Positions 1-12,169 are shown, counted from the first letter of the stretch. The stretch is DNA of 64,000 nucleotides from Topomyia yanbarensis (GCF_030247195.1 NC_080672.1:95862113-95926112), one strand, 5' to 3'. Numbers and translations are program-made. Notes: generated from the letters alone by a model not told the origin.

Positions 1-110
1 AACAGAAAACCACCAAATCATCGAAGGCTGCAGCGAGCAAACCGAAGACCCCTAAGCCAAAGAAGGCCCATCGCACCAATATCACGAAGATCACCGCCGG
101 CAAGACGTAA
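1..110 (+). CDS. Histone H1, C-terminal end (partial)
   Basis: The frame beginning at base 3 is open to a TAA at 108-110 and encodes 35 residues rich in Lys, Ala, Thr, Ser and Pro, with SKPKTPKPKKA as the clearest stretch. This is the composition of the disordered C-terminal tail of linker histone H1, which binds linker DNA between nucleosomes and compacts chromatin in the nucleus. The 5' part, including the globular winged-helix domain, lies outside the window. The call is strengthened by a histone-type 3' stem-loop 28 nt past the stop. The last 14 residues (AHRTNITKITAGKT) are less basic than a usual H1 tail, so an old frame change or a divergent variant is possible. S-phase-restricted expression is known for this gene class and is inferred here. 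Confidence 0.75.
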   Translation, partial: QKTTKSSKAAASKPKTPKPKKAHRTNITKITAGKT

Positions 111-138
111 ACTCATGCATCCCCAATCTTGCCAAAGC

Positions 139-154
139 AGTCCTTTTCAGGATT
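139..154 (+). promoter_or_regulatory. Histone mRNA 3' stem-loop
   Basis: AGTCCT-TTTC-AGGATT forms a 6-bp stem with one G-U pair and a four-base loop, followed by TCACAAAA. This is the layout of the metazoan histone 3' processing signal bound by SLBP, with cleavage a few bases downstream. The purine-rich AAAGGA at about 170-175 could be the histone downstream element that pairs with U7 snRNA. Its place just after the H1 stop supports both calls. Confidence 0.8.
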
Positions 155-460
155 CACAAAACCTACTTTCAAAGGATTTTTGGTGCTTGTTTTCCGATGT
201 GTTATCTCCCATATATTTTCCGGCAGCACACCATTTAACTAGTTATTAATATACTCGATGGGCGAGAAAAATAACTCTTTAATAATGAGCTGTTAATAAA
301 TAAACAAATCAATAATAAACAGGCAGTTTTAGCTATGCTAAAGGCATAAGTAAATTAATAATTGGCCGGTTTTCTGTTGGCTTAACAAACAGCAAATGTA
401 TTACTACTTAGCAGGTTTTTCTCTCAACGGCAAACACGCACTTTTTAGCTCAAATAAAAA
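155..460. other. AT-rich histone 3' flank
   Basis: No gene or recognised repeat. AATAAA-like strings occur near 295-320 and could act as a back-up polyadenylation signal; this is weak evidence in such AT-rich DNA. Confidence 0.4.
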
Positions 461-890
461 AGATGGGTGGGTAGTGTCAGAGACTTAACCGAAGCGAAGT
501 AGAATTCTCTTTGGGCTATTAATACGAATGCTGCAATTTTTACTGTCTCCCGAAAGGTTGTATTAATCCAATAATTTCGGTAATTTTCTATTAGAATATC
601 AGTACACGTACGTCGAAATCTAAAATATATAAACATATTCGAACATATGGACTCTCATACCGTAACCTTGAAAAGGATATTCAATAATAGTAAAACAATT
701 CAATTTGCAACAACGTGAAATTTGATATCCCTGTACCGTTATTTCGGCATTTCTATTAGGAGTACCAAAATAACTGGTTTTAATTAAACTTTTCAAAAGA
801 TAATAAAAATTGGAGCATTCGTATTAACAGCCTACAGAGTATTCTACTTCACTTCGGTTATGTCTCTGACATTACCTTACCTATCTATCT
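461..890. mobile_element. Long-TIR MITE, copy 1
   Basis: The left end (AGATGGGTGGGTAGTGTCAG, then a GAAGTGAAGTAGAAT-like string and TTAATACGAATGCTGCAATT) is repeated in inverted order at the right end (CATTCGTATTAACA, TATTCTACTTCACTTCGGTTA, CTCTGACATTACC). The terminal inverted repeats therefore exceed 60 bp. No coding frame is present. A second copy lies at 46445-46866. It is probably a non-autonomous DNA transposon; no clear target duplication was found, so the superfamily is open. Confidence 0.65.
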
Positions 891-2240
891 ATTTTACGGT
901 AATATCATTATTTTTATGCTAAAATGCCTTAATTTATTTGTAACTTATGTGATGACAATGAAATTATTTCTCAAATAAAAAATGAAAATATTTGGCTGAT
1001 CCATCTGGTAAAAAAGCTGGTCATTTCAGAAAATATATTCAAACCCAGCTTCATATTGAGGACTATGATGAGGAAGCTCACACTCGTCAAAGGAAATATT
1101 CAGTTCCTTCGCGAAATATGACATTTCATGTTCAGATTACATTTTTAATAATGTACTACTAAACTTATGTAAACAATCTGTAGGTTCAATATTTCTTAAT
1201 GAATGAATGGTCGAACATATAAAATTAATTAATAAATTACAATGTTATTACCGTCCAAACTTATTGCATGTTCTGCAGCGTTTTATTTTATATAGGTGTT
1301 TCAATATGGCACAACAATTGAAAAAATACTTCCCCAGTACAGCGTTTTGTATTACAATTTCGAACAGTTTGGTTTCCAAATTTAAATTGGTATGCAACGC
1401 CGCACAGAGGAGTAACTAGAACAAATTCCTGGCCAATAACCAAAATATTTTTTTTTCGATTTTTTGTTTCGTTTTATTTTTTTACATACCTAGAAGCCTA
1501 CTGTATAATGTGGCCAAATTATGAATATGTGGAAAATTGTTAAAGAATTTTTGTGTGGATCCAAAATGGTGAGATTTAAGGGGGTTTTTAATCATTTTCA
1601 TCATATATCCAGCAATATATCTTTCTCGTGATGATGACTGTATTAAATAAGACAATATTATTACAAACGTAGTTGAACACAACCATTTGTATAACTTCAG
1701 CCTAAAACTAGTGTTGCTGTGCACTGCGCCAACTTTAAAAATACATTTTTTAAACATTTTACTCCAAATTTGAACGATAAAAAAGTTATATTAAACGGCG
1801 AGATCCGGCAATGTTGCTGAATAGGGTGACAATGATTTATATGAAAAAAAATCGCAACCTACACCCCCTGCGTCGTTCCAAATCATGAAAAAATGACACT
1901 GTCCAAATTTGAGCGAAATCGGTTAACCCTAACCCCTCCCCCAAAGAGCTTAAAGTTTGTATGGGATTTTTGGCCAAAATGCATGAGGAAACACTCGCAG
2001 TTCACAAAATCGCCGCTAGAGGTCGCTGTAAACTTCCGATCACTGACCTAGGAAGGAGTTGAGCTTTTGAAGACATGCTGAACAAGTTTGTCGAAGACTG
2101 CAAGACAATCCAACCAACCGTTAAATAGTTATTAACGTTTAAAGTTGGATACTGCTGCTTAACATTCGCAAAGGGCGTACTCCGCTTATCTCATGTATGT
2201 GAACCACGAGTGAAGGTGGGACAAAGTTAGGTAAAACTCA
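891..2240. other. AT-rich sequence, no gene seen
   Basis: Short random frames only. The segment 1790-2180, with pyrimidine-rich and GAGCGAAATCGG-like strings, has the look of a dispersed repeat but no second copy was noticed in this window. Confidence 0.35.
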
Positions 2241-2244
2241 TATA

Positions 2245-3060
2245 TCTCTGAAACGATGAGAGATAGAAAGCTATGATGTTTCACAAAGTTGTGGAGGAAT
2301 AAAAAGACTTTTTGGTTTCACTGGAAAGTTTCAGGATTTCTCCGCAAGGTGGCGGTAGTGAGCCAAGCAATTTAAAGGGAATACTCCTATCTGTATAACG
2401 GTAAGAGATGGAGCATTTGAATGTTCTACAAAGTTGTAGAGTAGCAAAAAATATTTCATACTATGTTGCGTTTCGGCTTCGCCTCTTCAGAAACCGACAC
2501 TAACGTATTGTCGGAATAGATTAGCGCCGGCTTTACTAAAATCTTTACTAAAATCTTGACGCAAATCCCTTAAAACTAAAACACACTATGTGTTTCAATC
2601 AAACGACTGATCAAACGTGATGTCCCGTTCGAGCAGAAGTTCTGTTTATGCCGATGAGACACAAGTGAAGCCGAAACTTGTCTTGGCTTAGCAGGCCTAT
2701 GCGAAAGCACTATGCTATATTTCACCCTAAGGAGGAAAATTTGGTAAAAACCAAAATTTCTCACTAGGGTGAAAATTTGTTGGTAAAAACCAGTCTTTGT
2801 ACAGGAGGGCACAAATCCTTATTTCATACTATGTTGCGTTTCGGCTTCGCCTTCTTTTTTTACCAAATTTTCCTCCTTAGGGTGAAATATAGCAAAAAAT
2901 ATTTTCTTTTCTCATTTGAAAAATGCAGAACTCTATCACATGGTGGCGCCAGTGATCAGAATTAATTCAAAGTAATACTCCTATCCATACAATGGCAAGA
3001 GATAGTGCATTCTGATGTTCTCCGAAGCTATATAGTATTTCAAAAGCTTTCGTGCAATGC
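2245..3060. repeat. Tandem array of ~145-bp units, interrupted
   Basis: Three diverged units can be aligned on the string AGAGATAG/GG...GATGTT or GAATGTT, starting at 2259, 2404 and 2998. The first spacing is 145 bp. The second becomes 146 bp once a 434-bp insertion plus one 14-bp duplication is removed. Shared words include GGTGGCG, ATACTCCTATC and ACAAAGTTGT. Confidence 0.6.
2457..2890. mobile_element. Insertion with 14-bp target duplication
   Basis: The 14-mer AGCAAAAAATATTT flanks the segment on both sides (2443-2456 and 2891-2904), and its removal restores the 145-bp period of the host array. The insert carries the motif TTTCGGCTTCGCCT twice (about 2470 and 2835), and CCAAATTTTCCTCCTTAGGG near 2868 in inverted form near 2725-2745. 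A related copy is at 40196-40470 and a fragment at 4959-5005. It has no coding capacity. A 14-bp duplication fits retroposition better than a cut-and-paste DNA transposon. Confidence 0.6.
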
Positions 3061-4372
3061 TGAAACAGTATTACAAAACAAGATTCCAGTTATCCAAAAA
3101 ACATAAGAACACTTCCGGACTTGTCCGATCCACAAATTCCAAGCGATTTGAAAATATTGGAATTTTTACAAATTTGAGGTACACCGAAAAATTCTGTAGG
3201 GCCAAATACTATGTTTGGAAAAATGTAACGCTATGAATACGTGTACAGACGTCCCTTCTCCTCTTCCTTTTCCACTGATCATTTGTTTATGCAACTAGAA
3301 AAACAAATGTATTCACAAAGATCTCCTCGAGATTACTAGTATTCGACAGGATATAGAAAATTGACCTCTGCACTGATAGGTGGATAGATGCCAAATTGTT
3401 CCAAAAACTAGTTATTGTCTATGTTTTGTTCATACTAAGGCATAATAACAGCAATAGCAGCATTAAATAATTTAGGCCAGAATGCGACCTCAGTTACTCC
3501 TCTGTGCGCTGCTCTGTTTGTTGCTTAATTTAAAGTACGTTTACATGTGTCTTTCAAATCCATAGAGCAGCATAGATACACAGAATGGTTAAATTGGGGA
3601 AAAATAATTTTGAGTCCTGTGACGTTTAAAATATGACGGGGCATGAATCTTGAAATAAAAAAGTTACCCGCTCAAACCATGCTGAGAAGAGTAAGTACTA
3701 GTTTTGAAATATTATAGAGCTGTCAAATTAATGTATCTAGAACTGAACTACTCATGAACGTGTTCCTTACTTGATTCGAAATTATTTTTCCCCGTCGATC
3801 GAAACTAAGTGTCTGTGCTGAATACTCTAAAGCTCTAAACGTCTTTCAAATGAAGTAACAAAGAGAACGACTGCATATACCTATTTTGAAGTTCGAAACA
3901 GAACTGTTTGAAATAATTAATCAAAGTGCTCTGCTGGGGATGTGATCGTTTCCGCTCCAATTCCACTTTGCAGTTCCTATTTAAAATCCTACGCCGCTGA
4001 ATGTGCCCTTAGGGATTTAATTGATACCCTTGCTAAAAATATAAAAAATCCAGTGCGTTCTCTTGGTCATGGCTCTAACATAACTCACTCTCCTTACGCG
4101 CCAGAATCTCCAAATAACCCCCTTTAAGTAAACACAAACCTAGTTGAATCCGCCCGTGCTTTAGAAATACCTACAGAAGCAGGATGTCAGATGCCTTTAG
4201 TATGACAAAAGCATCACGTATATCCGAAATATGAAACGTGTGTTCGAATAGGCTCATCATACTGGATACTTATACATCACCAAAAACATTTTAACATGAG
4301 AGATACCAGCCCAACGCACACGTTCACAAGCACAAAAACAAATAAATTGTTCCCAACGCAAACTTACAAGCA
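3061..4372. other. No gene recognised
   Basis: AT-rich sequence without strong repeat structure. The 61-codon frame at 3942-4127 has no recognisable feature. Confidence 0.35.
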
Positions 4373-4380
4373 GTACACAT

Positions 4381-4578
4381 CACATTGAAATCTGTGTTTC
4401 GGCCAAAAAATCTTTTTACTATCTGTGAAAAATTACAATATTTCCAAAAATCTGTGGAAATCTGTGAAATTTTCATCAAAATGTCGAAAATCTGTCATCT
4501 GTGAAAAAGAATCTGTGATAAAAAATTGTGCAAAAAATCTGTGACATTATAGAAAAATCTGTGAATATGGTAACGCTG
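4381..4578. mobile_element. Short hAT-like element, AAATCTGTGA family
   Basis: A 198-bp segment is flanked by a perfect 8-bp duplication, GTACACAT (4373-4380 and 4579-4586). It is filled with repeats of AAAATCTGTGA/GAAATCTGTG. Its right end GGTAACGCTG resembles the right end of the copy at 7287-7538; the left end seems to lack the outer CAGG part. An 8-bp duplication fits the hAT superfamily. Confidence 0.65.
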
Positions 4579-4586
4579 GTACACAT

Positions 4587-5576
4587 ACGTTATCCCCAGC
4601 ATCGTGTTGAATTAAATCCAAAAACTCACCCTACCCGCTCACATTGCGAATCATCGTAGACACACGATTTAAATCTATCACACTCGTTCGCTTCAAATCG
4701 CGCAGTGTAGCTGTGTAAAAAGCGTACGATAAAATTTGCATACAATAAAGAAACAGGTGCACATTCCTAGACAGTTAACGGTGTTTAATTGCTTATTGTA
4801 CCGTCCGAACATTACAGTAATGATAATGTTCGTTTGGCGTGCGAGCGACGAATGATTGAAACAGACACACAGCACCTCTATAACTTCAAGTATTTGATTG
4901 AGTCTCTTAGGTGCCCCATATTGACGGCTCTGGTTGATCAATGAGCGATTTGCTAAATTAGTAGAGGAATTTGCGTTTCGACTTCGTCTCACCAGAATCT
5001 GAATGAGAAGAGCGATTTGCGTTTGACGGGCAACATTAATCATGCTGCGACTGCCACGATGTTAAAACGCAAACTGAACTGAATTTTTCTTCTGGATCAT
5101 ACATTATACGTGCGTCGTAATTCATTCGACGACAAAGGGGCCATTCTAACAACACTAATTGGCTCTGTCTAATAGTACGGACCGATCATGGCGCAGATAT
5201 TTACTGCTTTCACAAAACCCATTATTTCCGTTATTTGCACTAAATGACGGAAATAACGGAATTTGTTACAAAATCCTCCAAGCAACCAATCTGGACGAGA
5301 ATGCAATAGAATCTAGTGGGCAGAATATGCGCTTGAAAGCTTTATGAACGGGTTCTGATGAAGTACAGAGGATACCTTCTCATGGATGACGGATAACTTC
5401 TCACGGGTGTCAAAAATGGGTTTCAGGCAGGATTCAGCGCAAATGGTTTATCTGGGCATAACACAATGTGATGTCCCTAGCAAATACAAGCTCCTCATTA
5501 ATAAGGTCATAAGATTTGAAAAACTTATATTTTTTAATATAAAAGGTCTCATTACTTTAGAACGTCAATAGATTCG
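4587..5576. other. Intervening sequence with repeat fragment
   Basis: At 4959-5005 a piece GGAATTTGCGTTTCGACTTC matches the start of the repeat at 40196. The 116-codon minus-strand frame (4693-5043) overlaps it and is not recognised as a gene. Confidence 0.35.
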
Positions 5577-5578
5577 TA

Positions 5579-6756
5579 CACGGAAAACCGATTCATCACA
5601 ATTTCAACTAAAAAATTAGTTGAGTTTTTGGTTTCGTCTAGTTAATATTTGGGCGAACTAAATTTTTGTTGAAAACAATAATCCAACGTTGTTGGTTTGA
5701 TGCTGTCAGTTTCAGTCTGGACATGAACGTTTCAGCCTAGCACAAAACTTAAAAAGCCTACCTGAGCTGAAGCTTGAGAAGCTTGTCTCAGCTTGTAACG
5801 CTTGTTTTAGTTCAGACTCAATTGTATATGCCGTTACAGTACCTTTTTCGCCAAGACACATACGACTGGAATTCAACTAATCTCATTGTTGAATTAAACT
5901 GCTTCATCGTAAAATACAACATAGGATATTTCAAACGTTTTGTTTCACTGACCGACGGATGAAGGTATGGAATTAAATTGTTGAAGTACTCTGTATGCCA
6001 GTAATTCACACGTAAATGTAATGTAGAGTTATTTTTCTCATAATGTTATCTTTTTATAAACTGCACTCTTAAATGAGACGAAATAGCCAAAGCAATTTAA
6101 GGATTGTTGGTAATTGATTGATGATTTCAATTTTAGATGAAAGAAATAATTTTTATTTCTTTTCTATTTAGTCAGCCAGCACTGCAATAAAACTTCTTAC
6201 TGATTCCAGATCTAGTTTGGAATCTTAAAAGATGAAAAATAATTATCACATTGCATATTACATTTGTTAATAATTGAAATTTTACTATATAATCGACTAA
6301 ATCCGAAATAGTATACCTACATGTGTTGAAAAAAAAAATGTCAATCAAAATCATTCCTTTATTGAAATGTTTTCTAAAGAAAAACTAGGTAAAACCAAAA
6401 TGAGGTCAGTTGAATTGCTGATTTTTGTGCACTGGTAGTTGCGTCCGGGCTAAAACAAGCTTTCCAAGCTGAGACAACTACCTACCTGCATAATCGTTAT
6501 GTCCAGCGTGTATGAACATAGTTACTGTCGCTACCTTGATGTATTTCAGTAAGATGTGCATCTTGGCTACTTTGCTGTCATTTCGTACGATGTGCGTCTT
6601 GAATCAAAATCAATAATAATTTTTAATAACTATTATTTGAGAATCTCGCACAATTAAGAGAAAATTTAGTTACGTTTTTCATTTTTCTGTTAAAATCAAC
6701 TAATTAGGAAAACAAAAATTTGTTTTGTTATTTTCTTCATCGAATGGTTTTCAGTG
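5579..6756. mobile_element. TA-flanked 1.18-kb MITE
   Basis: The left end CACGGAAAACCGATTCAT and the right end (read inverted) CACTGAAAACCATTCGAT match. Both sit beside a TA dinucleotide (5577-5578 and 6757-6758). The subterminal TTAGTTGA-containing part is also mirrored (about 5612 and 6693). The interior has no transposase frame. TA duplications indicate a Tc1/mariner-type non-autonomous element; the superfamily is inference. Confidence 0.6.
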
Positions 6757-7286
6757 TAGTTAGTGTGCAAATTATACCCCTTCAAATTGTCCAAAGGTAT
6801 CTTGAGTGTGACATAAAAACTACAAAAGTTATATAAATAAAACCGTTTTTAACTCAAAATTTAACATTTGGATTTCTCGTGAACGAAAGATAGAGCTTGC
6901 GTGTCTTCAAAAAAATTGTCTAACATTCTACATCTTCATTGAAAACAGTCAAACTCTATTCCAAATCGTTAAAAAGTTCAATTTTATATCTTGTTAAAAT
7001 TAGATCAACCCTAGCCTCTGTTTATACGAAAAAAGGGCAAAGACCAACAATTTTTTCTCAACGAATTGTAAGGCTAAGTTATTTAGTTGTAGCAAAAAGT
7101 GAAAATTCATACTAAACTTACATTCTGGACCACTGTGCACAATAAGGTGGATTTCGCTTACAAGAATATACGTTAGACCGGAAACAATTTTGACTGTTTT
7201 CGAAACACTGCAAATTCAAATGGTGACTGAATCCACAAGCCATATGCCAAATACAAGCTTTTCCGTAGCTCTAGTTCATTCAAAAA

Positions 7287-7538
7287 CAGGATTGCCACAT
7301 TGAAATCTGTGTTTGAGCGAAAAAATCTTTTTATGATCTGTGATGCCTACAACAGATAAAAATCTGTGAATATCTGTGAGAAATTTCTCAAAAATCTGTG
7401 GATAATTGGAATATTTCCAGAAGTCTGTTGAAATCTGTGAATTTTTCATAAAAAACTAAAAACCTGTGATAAAAAATCTGCGATCAATCCAAAAAAATCG
7501 GTGACGTTACTGAAAAATTAGGGAATGTGGCAACCCTG
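7287..7538. mobile_element. Short hAT-like element, AAATCTGTGA family
   Basis: The left end CAGGATTGCCACATTGAA and right end (inverted) CAGGGTTGCCACATTCCC form terminal inverted repeats of hAT type. Flanks TTCAAAAA and CTCACAAG match at 5 of 8 positions, consistent with a decayed 8-bp duplication. The interior is made of AAAATCTGTGAATATCTGTG-like words shared with 4381-4578. Confidence 0.6.
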
Positions 7539-7546
7539 CTCACAAG

Positions 7547-9339
7547 AGTTTTCAAGTTTCAATAGTCTGGAAAATCGGTAATAAAAACTCATATTTCAAG
7601 AAAAAAATCTCACAGGAACTCTGCATACCTCAAAACATAACGTCGTATAGCTTATTTTACATTACGAACACTTAACTTTGAAGGCCAACCGAATTTTTGA
7701 AAAATTCCTATTCTAAGCAGGTGGAAGAAAGAGCGGCAGCACCTAACGTTTTATTAGAACATCTCTTTGCATCAAAATCGGATTAATTTGCAGTTTTCGG
7801 CAATGTTGATCCTTTTACCTTGAACTATATATCTGCAGATATTGGGATGCACGAGATGATACTAGCATTTTTGCTGAATTTATTGAGCAATTGCCGAACC
7901 AAACATGCTCAAATTCGAGATAGAATTGAAGAGGATAGGTTAGCCACTAAAAATGGTTATTTATGACAAAAGTATGTTGTAAAATATTTAGAAAACTTCA
8001 ATCTATTTTATTTGTTGAAATTGATTTTTGTGGTTGAAATTGTGTCAAAGAACTTGTTAAAATATTATAACCACACTAAAAGAAATGGACAATTAGTGCA
8101 TCGTGATACGGTAACTTCACCGTCAATCTCAGCATCGCGCGATGGTATGTACACACGGTTCAGTGAGAGGATTCTGATTAACGTGGTCTCAAGCGCGTAC
8201 TAAACACTCATTTCCACGCGATTGTAAAGTTCCTTTGCCCGCATTTCTGAATCGTTAATTCAATATCACAATCAAATTCACGGCCCACTGTAATTGGCCT
8301 AAAGTAGAGGATAACCTTTCTCATCTCGTCTGCAATTGTAGTGAGTGATTCTGAAACCTTACTTAATAATTAGAAGCAGTCAACCAAGTGTTTTTGCTTC
8401 ATTGTTTCGACACGTTTCAATCCACCAGCCTATTAGTGTCAGTGTAGTAATAATTGTTGCGTTTAGTACTAGTGTACAATTGTTATGTGATTGTCGTATG
8501 TCTCTCTGTGTATGTGTCCGTCCGAGTATTTGTGACAGCAGGGTCAGGGAATGGATGCAGATATACGATAGATTAGTGGGTAATTTATTTGCATCGCGCG
8601 CAGTTTTTCCCATCCTAGGCTTCGTTGGTCGCTTTTTTCCTGCTTCAATTCAATTCTGATGGGGAGCCCTTCCGAAAATCCAGCCTCCAGCTCCAGTAGA
8701 GAAACTCTCGAATAAAAAGAATAATTTGATTTAGACAGTTTATATCATAATCACCCCTTAATGCGATGTTGGATCTCCCACATTTAATCAAAGATTTTCA
8801 GTAGTTTTTCATTCGGCTTCGCCGAGCTAAACTAAACAAAACGATTTCCAGATTTGGACACAGATTTTCTCGTGCCCATTTCCTACCACTAGCCGGTGTT
8901 TATAGACTTCTGCTTCATTGGTTCGCGAACTCCGATTCATGTTCGGTGTTTTTACTGCCCGACGACTCCTACTTTGCCCATTGAATTTAGTCGTTTTACA
9001 AACCAGAATGGAAAATATGTTGACATTCGTCCTGACTTTTTTTTGCTTTCCCATTGCAGTTTTTTTTAGCTCGGCACAAAGCGGCAGGGGAACCGTGCTG
9101 GAAGGAGATGCTTCAACAGTATTATGTTTAATGTTGCCTGTCGTTTCGAGAAATTGAGCAATTTAGGATAATCTGGTGGGTGGGGTTGTTTCAGTTGTAT
9201 CTGAAGTTTGGTTGGGGGAGGTCACATCATTACCTAGTTGAAAGACAAAGTCGAACAAGTCTACTTCGAGCATATTTTAATTTATTGATTTTTATGTCTT
9301 TACTCTGCAAAATGATGCGAACCCTATAGAGGTTTTGGA
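7547..9339. other. Mostly unique sequence with a dispersed-repeat segment
   Basis: 8170-8345 shares many blocks in the same order with 49437-49615 (GTGGTCTCAAG/GCGGTCTCAAG, TTTCCACGCGAT, CAATATCACAATCA, CACGGCCC, CTCGTCTGCAATTGTA), so it is a dispersed repeat in direct orientation. 8380-9160 is richer in GC and unique, and could be intronic or untranslated sequence. No gene is claimed. Confidence 0.4.
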
Positions 9340-9670
9340 TTGTATCGACATTTAATTAGCAAGGGACTGGAAGGTGTGTAATATTTTACAATATTAAGAG
9401 CCATAATATGTACTCAAGGAAGAGCAAGGAGTTGAAGGAAGAAAGTTTAGAAAAGCGTGGAATAGGGTTGTATGAGTGAGCTTAGAGTTCCCCGGAGAAA
9501 TAACCTGTTGCCTTCTACCGCAGGAGTCAGAATATTTTGGCATTTTTAAATGCGACTCATCTGAGTCTACGTCTTCCTTCAACGCCTTGCTTTTTCTTGA
9601 ATACTATGGCTCTTAATATTCAAAAATGTTTCACACCTTCGAGTTCCTTGCTAATTATATGTCGTTACAA
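9340..9670. repeat. Foldback (inverted-repeat) element, 331 bp
   Basis: Arms of about 100 bp mirror each other. The left arm has TTGTATCGACATTTAATTAG, AAGGTGTG and AATATTAAGAGCCATA; the right arm has the reverse complements CTAATTATATGTCGTTACAA, CACACCTT and TATGGCTCTTAATATT. The outer ends are TTGTATCGAC and GTCGTTACAA. It is a likely MITE; no target duplication was recognised. Confidence 0.6.
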
Positions 9671-9709
9671 GATAAAAAGGAAAAATTGACTCACTCTTAG
9701 TCGTTAATA

Positions 9710-9830
9710 AAAAGGAGTTTTTAGAAGAATATCTATCCTATGTGCGAAGGTCGCGAATTGAACCCTGGTGAGCTGCGTACAAGGTAATCTGTTTAGCAAT
9801 TACGCTATGCTAGTTCCTTGGCTCATGTTT
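9710..9830 (-). mobile_element. tRNA-derived SINE fragment (Feilai-like)
   Basis: On the minus strand a B-box-like GGGTTCAATTCG (9754-9765) follows an A-box-like TAGCGTAATTGCTA (9794-9807) at tRNA spacing, with CCTTGTACGCAG between them. The same internal string occurs in the better SINE at 13036. The 3' body is diverged. Confidence 0.55.
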
Positions 9831-9839
9831 AAAATACAT

Positions 9840-11861
9840 TAGAATTTATCAGCAACCTGAAACGACTACATTGTTTCACGAAATAAAAGCCGGCCTTTTT
9901 GCTAAGTAATTTCTGTCCAAATAATTATTTTTGCCAGTAATCCGTGAGAAAAAGCCATCCTTTATTTAATATGAAAAAATTAGAAAGGGGAATAAACTTG
10001 ACTTTCGTAGTAATAAATTCCAAATCAACAAAATATTTGATGAATAATTAGATTGAGTTTTTCGCTCTTATCTTAATTTCGATAACAAAATCAAACTCCA
10101 TTCATGATTTTTACTGTCAAATAAACAAATTCACAAAACAAAAAAAATATTTTTGATTCGCTTCATTCCGTGCTGGAACGTGTCCTGTAATGTATGCGCG
10201 GAAGCTGTTATTCGATGAGCATTGCGGTTCGGTTGTCATAATACCGCAAAATCCCTTTCAGCAGCGCAGAAGCCGAATGTGGGTGCAGTAACGGGCTTAC
10301 TTCCACTAAGCCTCTGCCGCTATGTGTTTTTTCCGTTGTTCAAATTTGACTTGTAAATTCGACAAGCACATCAAAATATGCAGATCAATCACATCCATCC
10401 AGACGCCGATAGACGGCTCCGGTCCCGTGGGGGGGGGGGGGGGGAAGCTACCGGAAGTGACTTGTTTACTCGTCTGTTCTAGCTAAATGGGGATACGGGA
10501 ATTCGTCAAATTTATGTGCATACCATGTGTTGATCCGTGGTCCCGGCTTTAGCATGCTCGAGGCCCGTTCCTTATTTTTCCGCTGCCAAATGTGTGAGCG
10601 CAAAGCGTTCGATTTTTTGCACCACTTGCATAATGCACTTTTGCCGATACTCCGGGGGAATCAAGTCAGAATTCGAATTTGCTTGCGCGCAAATCGGTCT
10701 GTGTGTTGGTTTGTGTATTTGCTGCCATGTTTGTCCCCCAATTTGATTGACACGTAGGCGAACTGGAGTACAATGTACAAATCTCACCTTTCAAATTAAT
10801 TGCTTTTCATTTACATACATAACGTGGGACGTAACTCGGCATGTGCGTGGGTGTATGTGCGTTGTATGTACGGAAGTAATTCGAAACGTATCCCTCTGAT
10901 TGTTGCGATCGATTTTTAATTTGCATTTGGGCTTTATTTTTCTGCATTCCGCTCCGGGATTTAATCAATTACGATTGAGTAGCTATGAAGGTATTTTTTT
11001 TTTCAACCTTGCTTGCCAACAATTTGCGTAGGAGGTTGATTGAAATGGAACCCCGTCGGCTCGATTGATAAAAATGCATCAATTTCAGGCGCGTGTTTGC
11101 TCTATTTGCACAAGTTACGCCAATGGACCAGCAATGACTGAGCGAATGGAGCGAAAAAAGCGGCCGACCATGGGTCAGTGGTTGTAGGGTGGTCAAATCT
11201 ATTCGCACAAATAAAGGCTTTCGAATGGACCTGCATCGAATAGATAAGAACAAAAGCAAATGTATTAATATGTGGGAACATATTCATTTAAGACTTTTCA
11301 TCAATCGCTTTTAGAGTAACATAAAAAAATTACCGTGGATCCGAAAAGAAAAAAAATCTGGAGAGTATTGTTCTATAGATCTCTCCCTGATAATAAATTT
11401 AAAAATTTAGTATGCGCCAACCAATAAAAAGAAATTATCTAATATACTTTCAATCATTGATTTTCATTGGGCAATGGCGAGCAACTTTTTGGCCACCCCA
11501 AATACGGCGTGATTCTAACCGGCAGTACTAATGAAGCGGAATCCCTTCCACTCGGGGTGAAAAACCAACCCGAGCGAGTAATTGATACCCTTTATGTGTT
11601 GGCTGACTGCTTGACTGCGTTGGCCGTACGATGCTTAGAGTTGGTCGTCGGTGGACCCCTTCGTCGTCGCTTGGTATCAGTTACAGCTGTTAAGTTAGCA
11701 GCTAGCCAGTAGCTAGTACATAGGTGCAGCAGGGCTTCAAGGCTCAAGAAATGGTGGTGCTCTGAACTTTGGCCTCGAGGTAAACGGATGGTTGAGTGTT
11801 GATTAGCGGAGTTTCACCATATGTAGCTAAAGTAAGGGACACTTGTTGCACAGGTACGCGC
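9840..11861. other. No gene recognised; 16-G run at 10429-10444
   Basis: 10150-10950 and 11460-11720 have higher GC and look unique. Overlapping open frames on both strands near 10530-10790 are of random type. A run of 16 G lies at 10429-10444. Confidence 0.35.
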
Positions 11862-12160
11862 CAGGGCCGTAGCGTTCTGGCTTGCGGCGCCCTTGGCGGA
11901 GTCTCAGTTTTGCGGCATTTTTTAATTAAAAATGTCTCTGGACTGTCAAGCTTATTTGTAAAGAGTATTTTTCGGCTTATCAGTCGTGAATTAGACAGCG
12001 AAAACAACAATATTGTTTTTACTTCCAAAGTTTCGATGGATTTATTCGACCTTTAATCCTTGATAAAGATGGAATAAATCAATCGAAACGTTGGAAGTAA
12101 AAACAATATTGTTGTTTACGCTGTGTAATTCACGACTGATAAGTCGAAAAATACCCTTTA
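11862..12160. repeat. hAT-like end joined to a 200-bp palindrome
   Basis: CAGGGCCGTAGCG at 11862 followed by GGCGGAGTCTCAG is like the right end of the element at 21228-21439 read inverted. Downstream, 11959-12160 is an inverted repeat with ~95-bp arms: left TATTTTTCGGCTTATCAGTC and AACAACAATATTGTTTTTAC, right GACTGATAAGTCGAAAAATA and GTAAAAACAATATTGTTGTT. No matching far TIR was found, so the element may be truncated. Confidence 0.55.
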
Positions 12161-12169
12161 CAGTCAACG

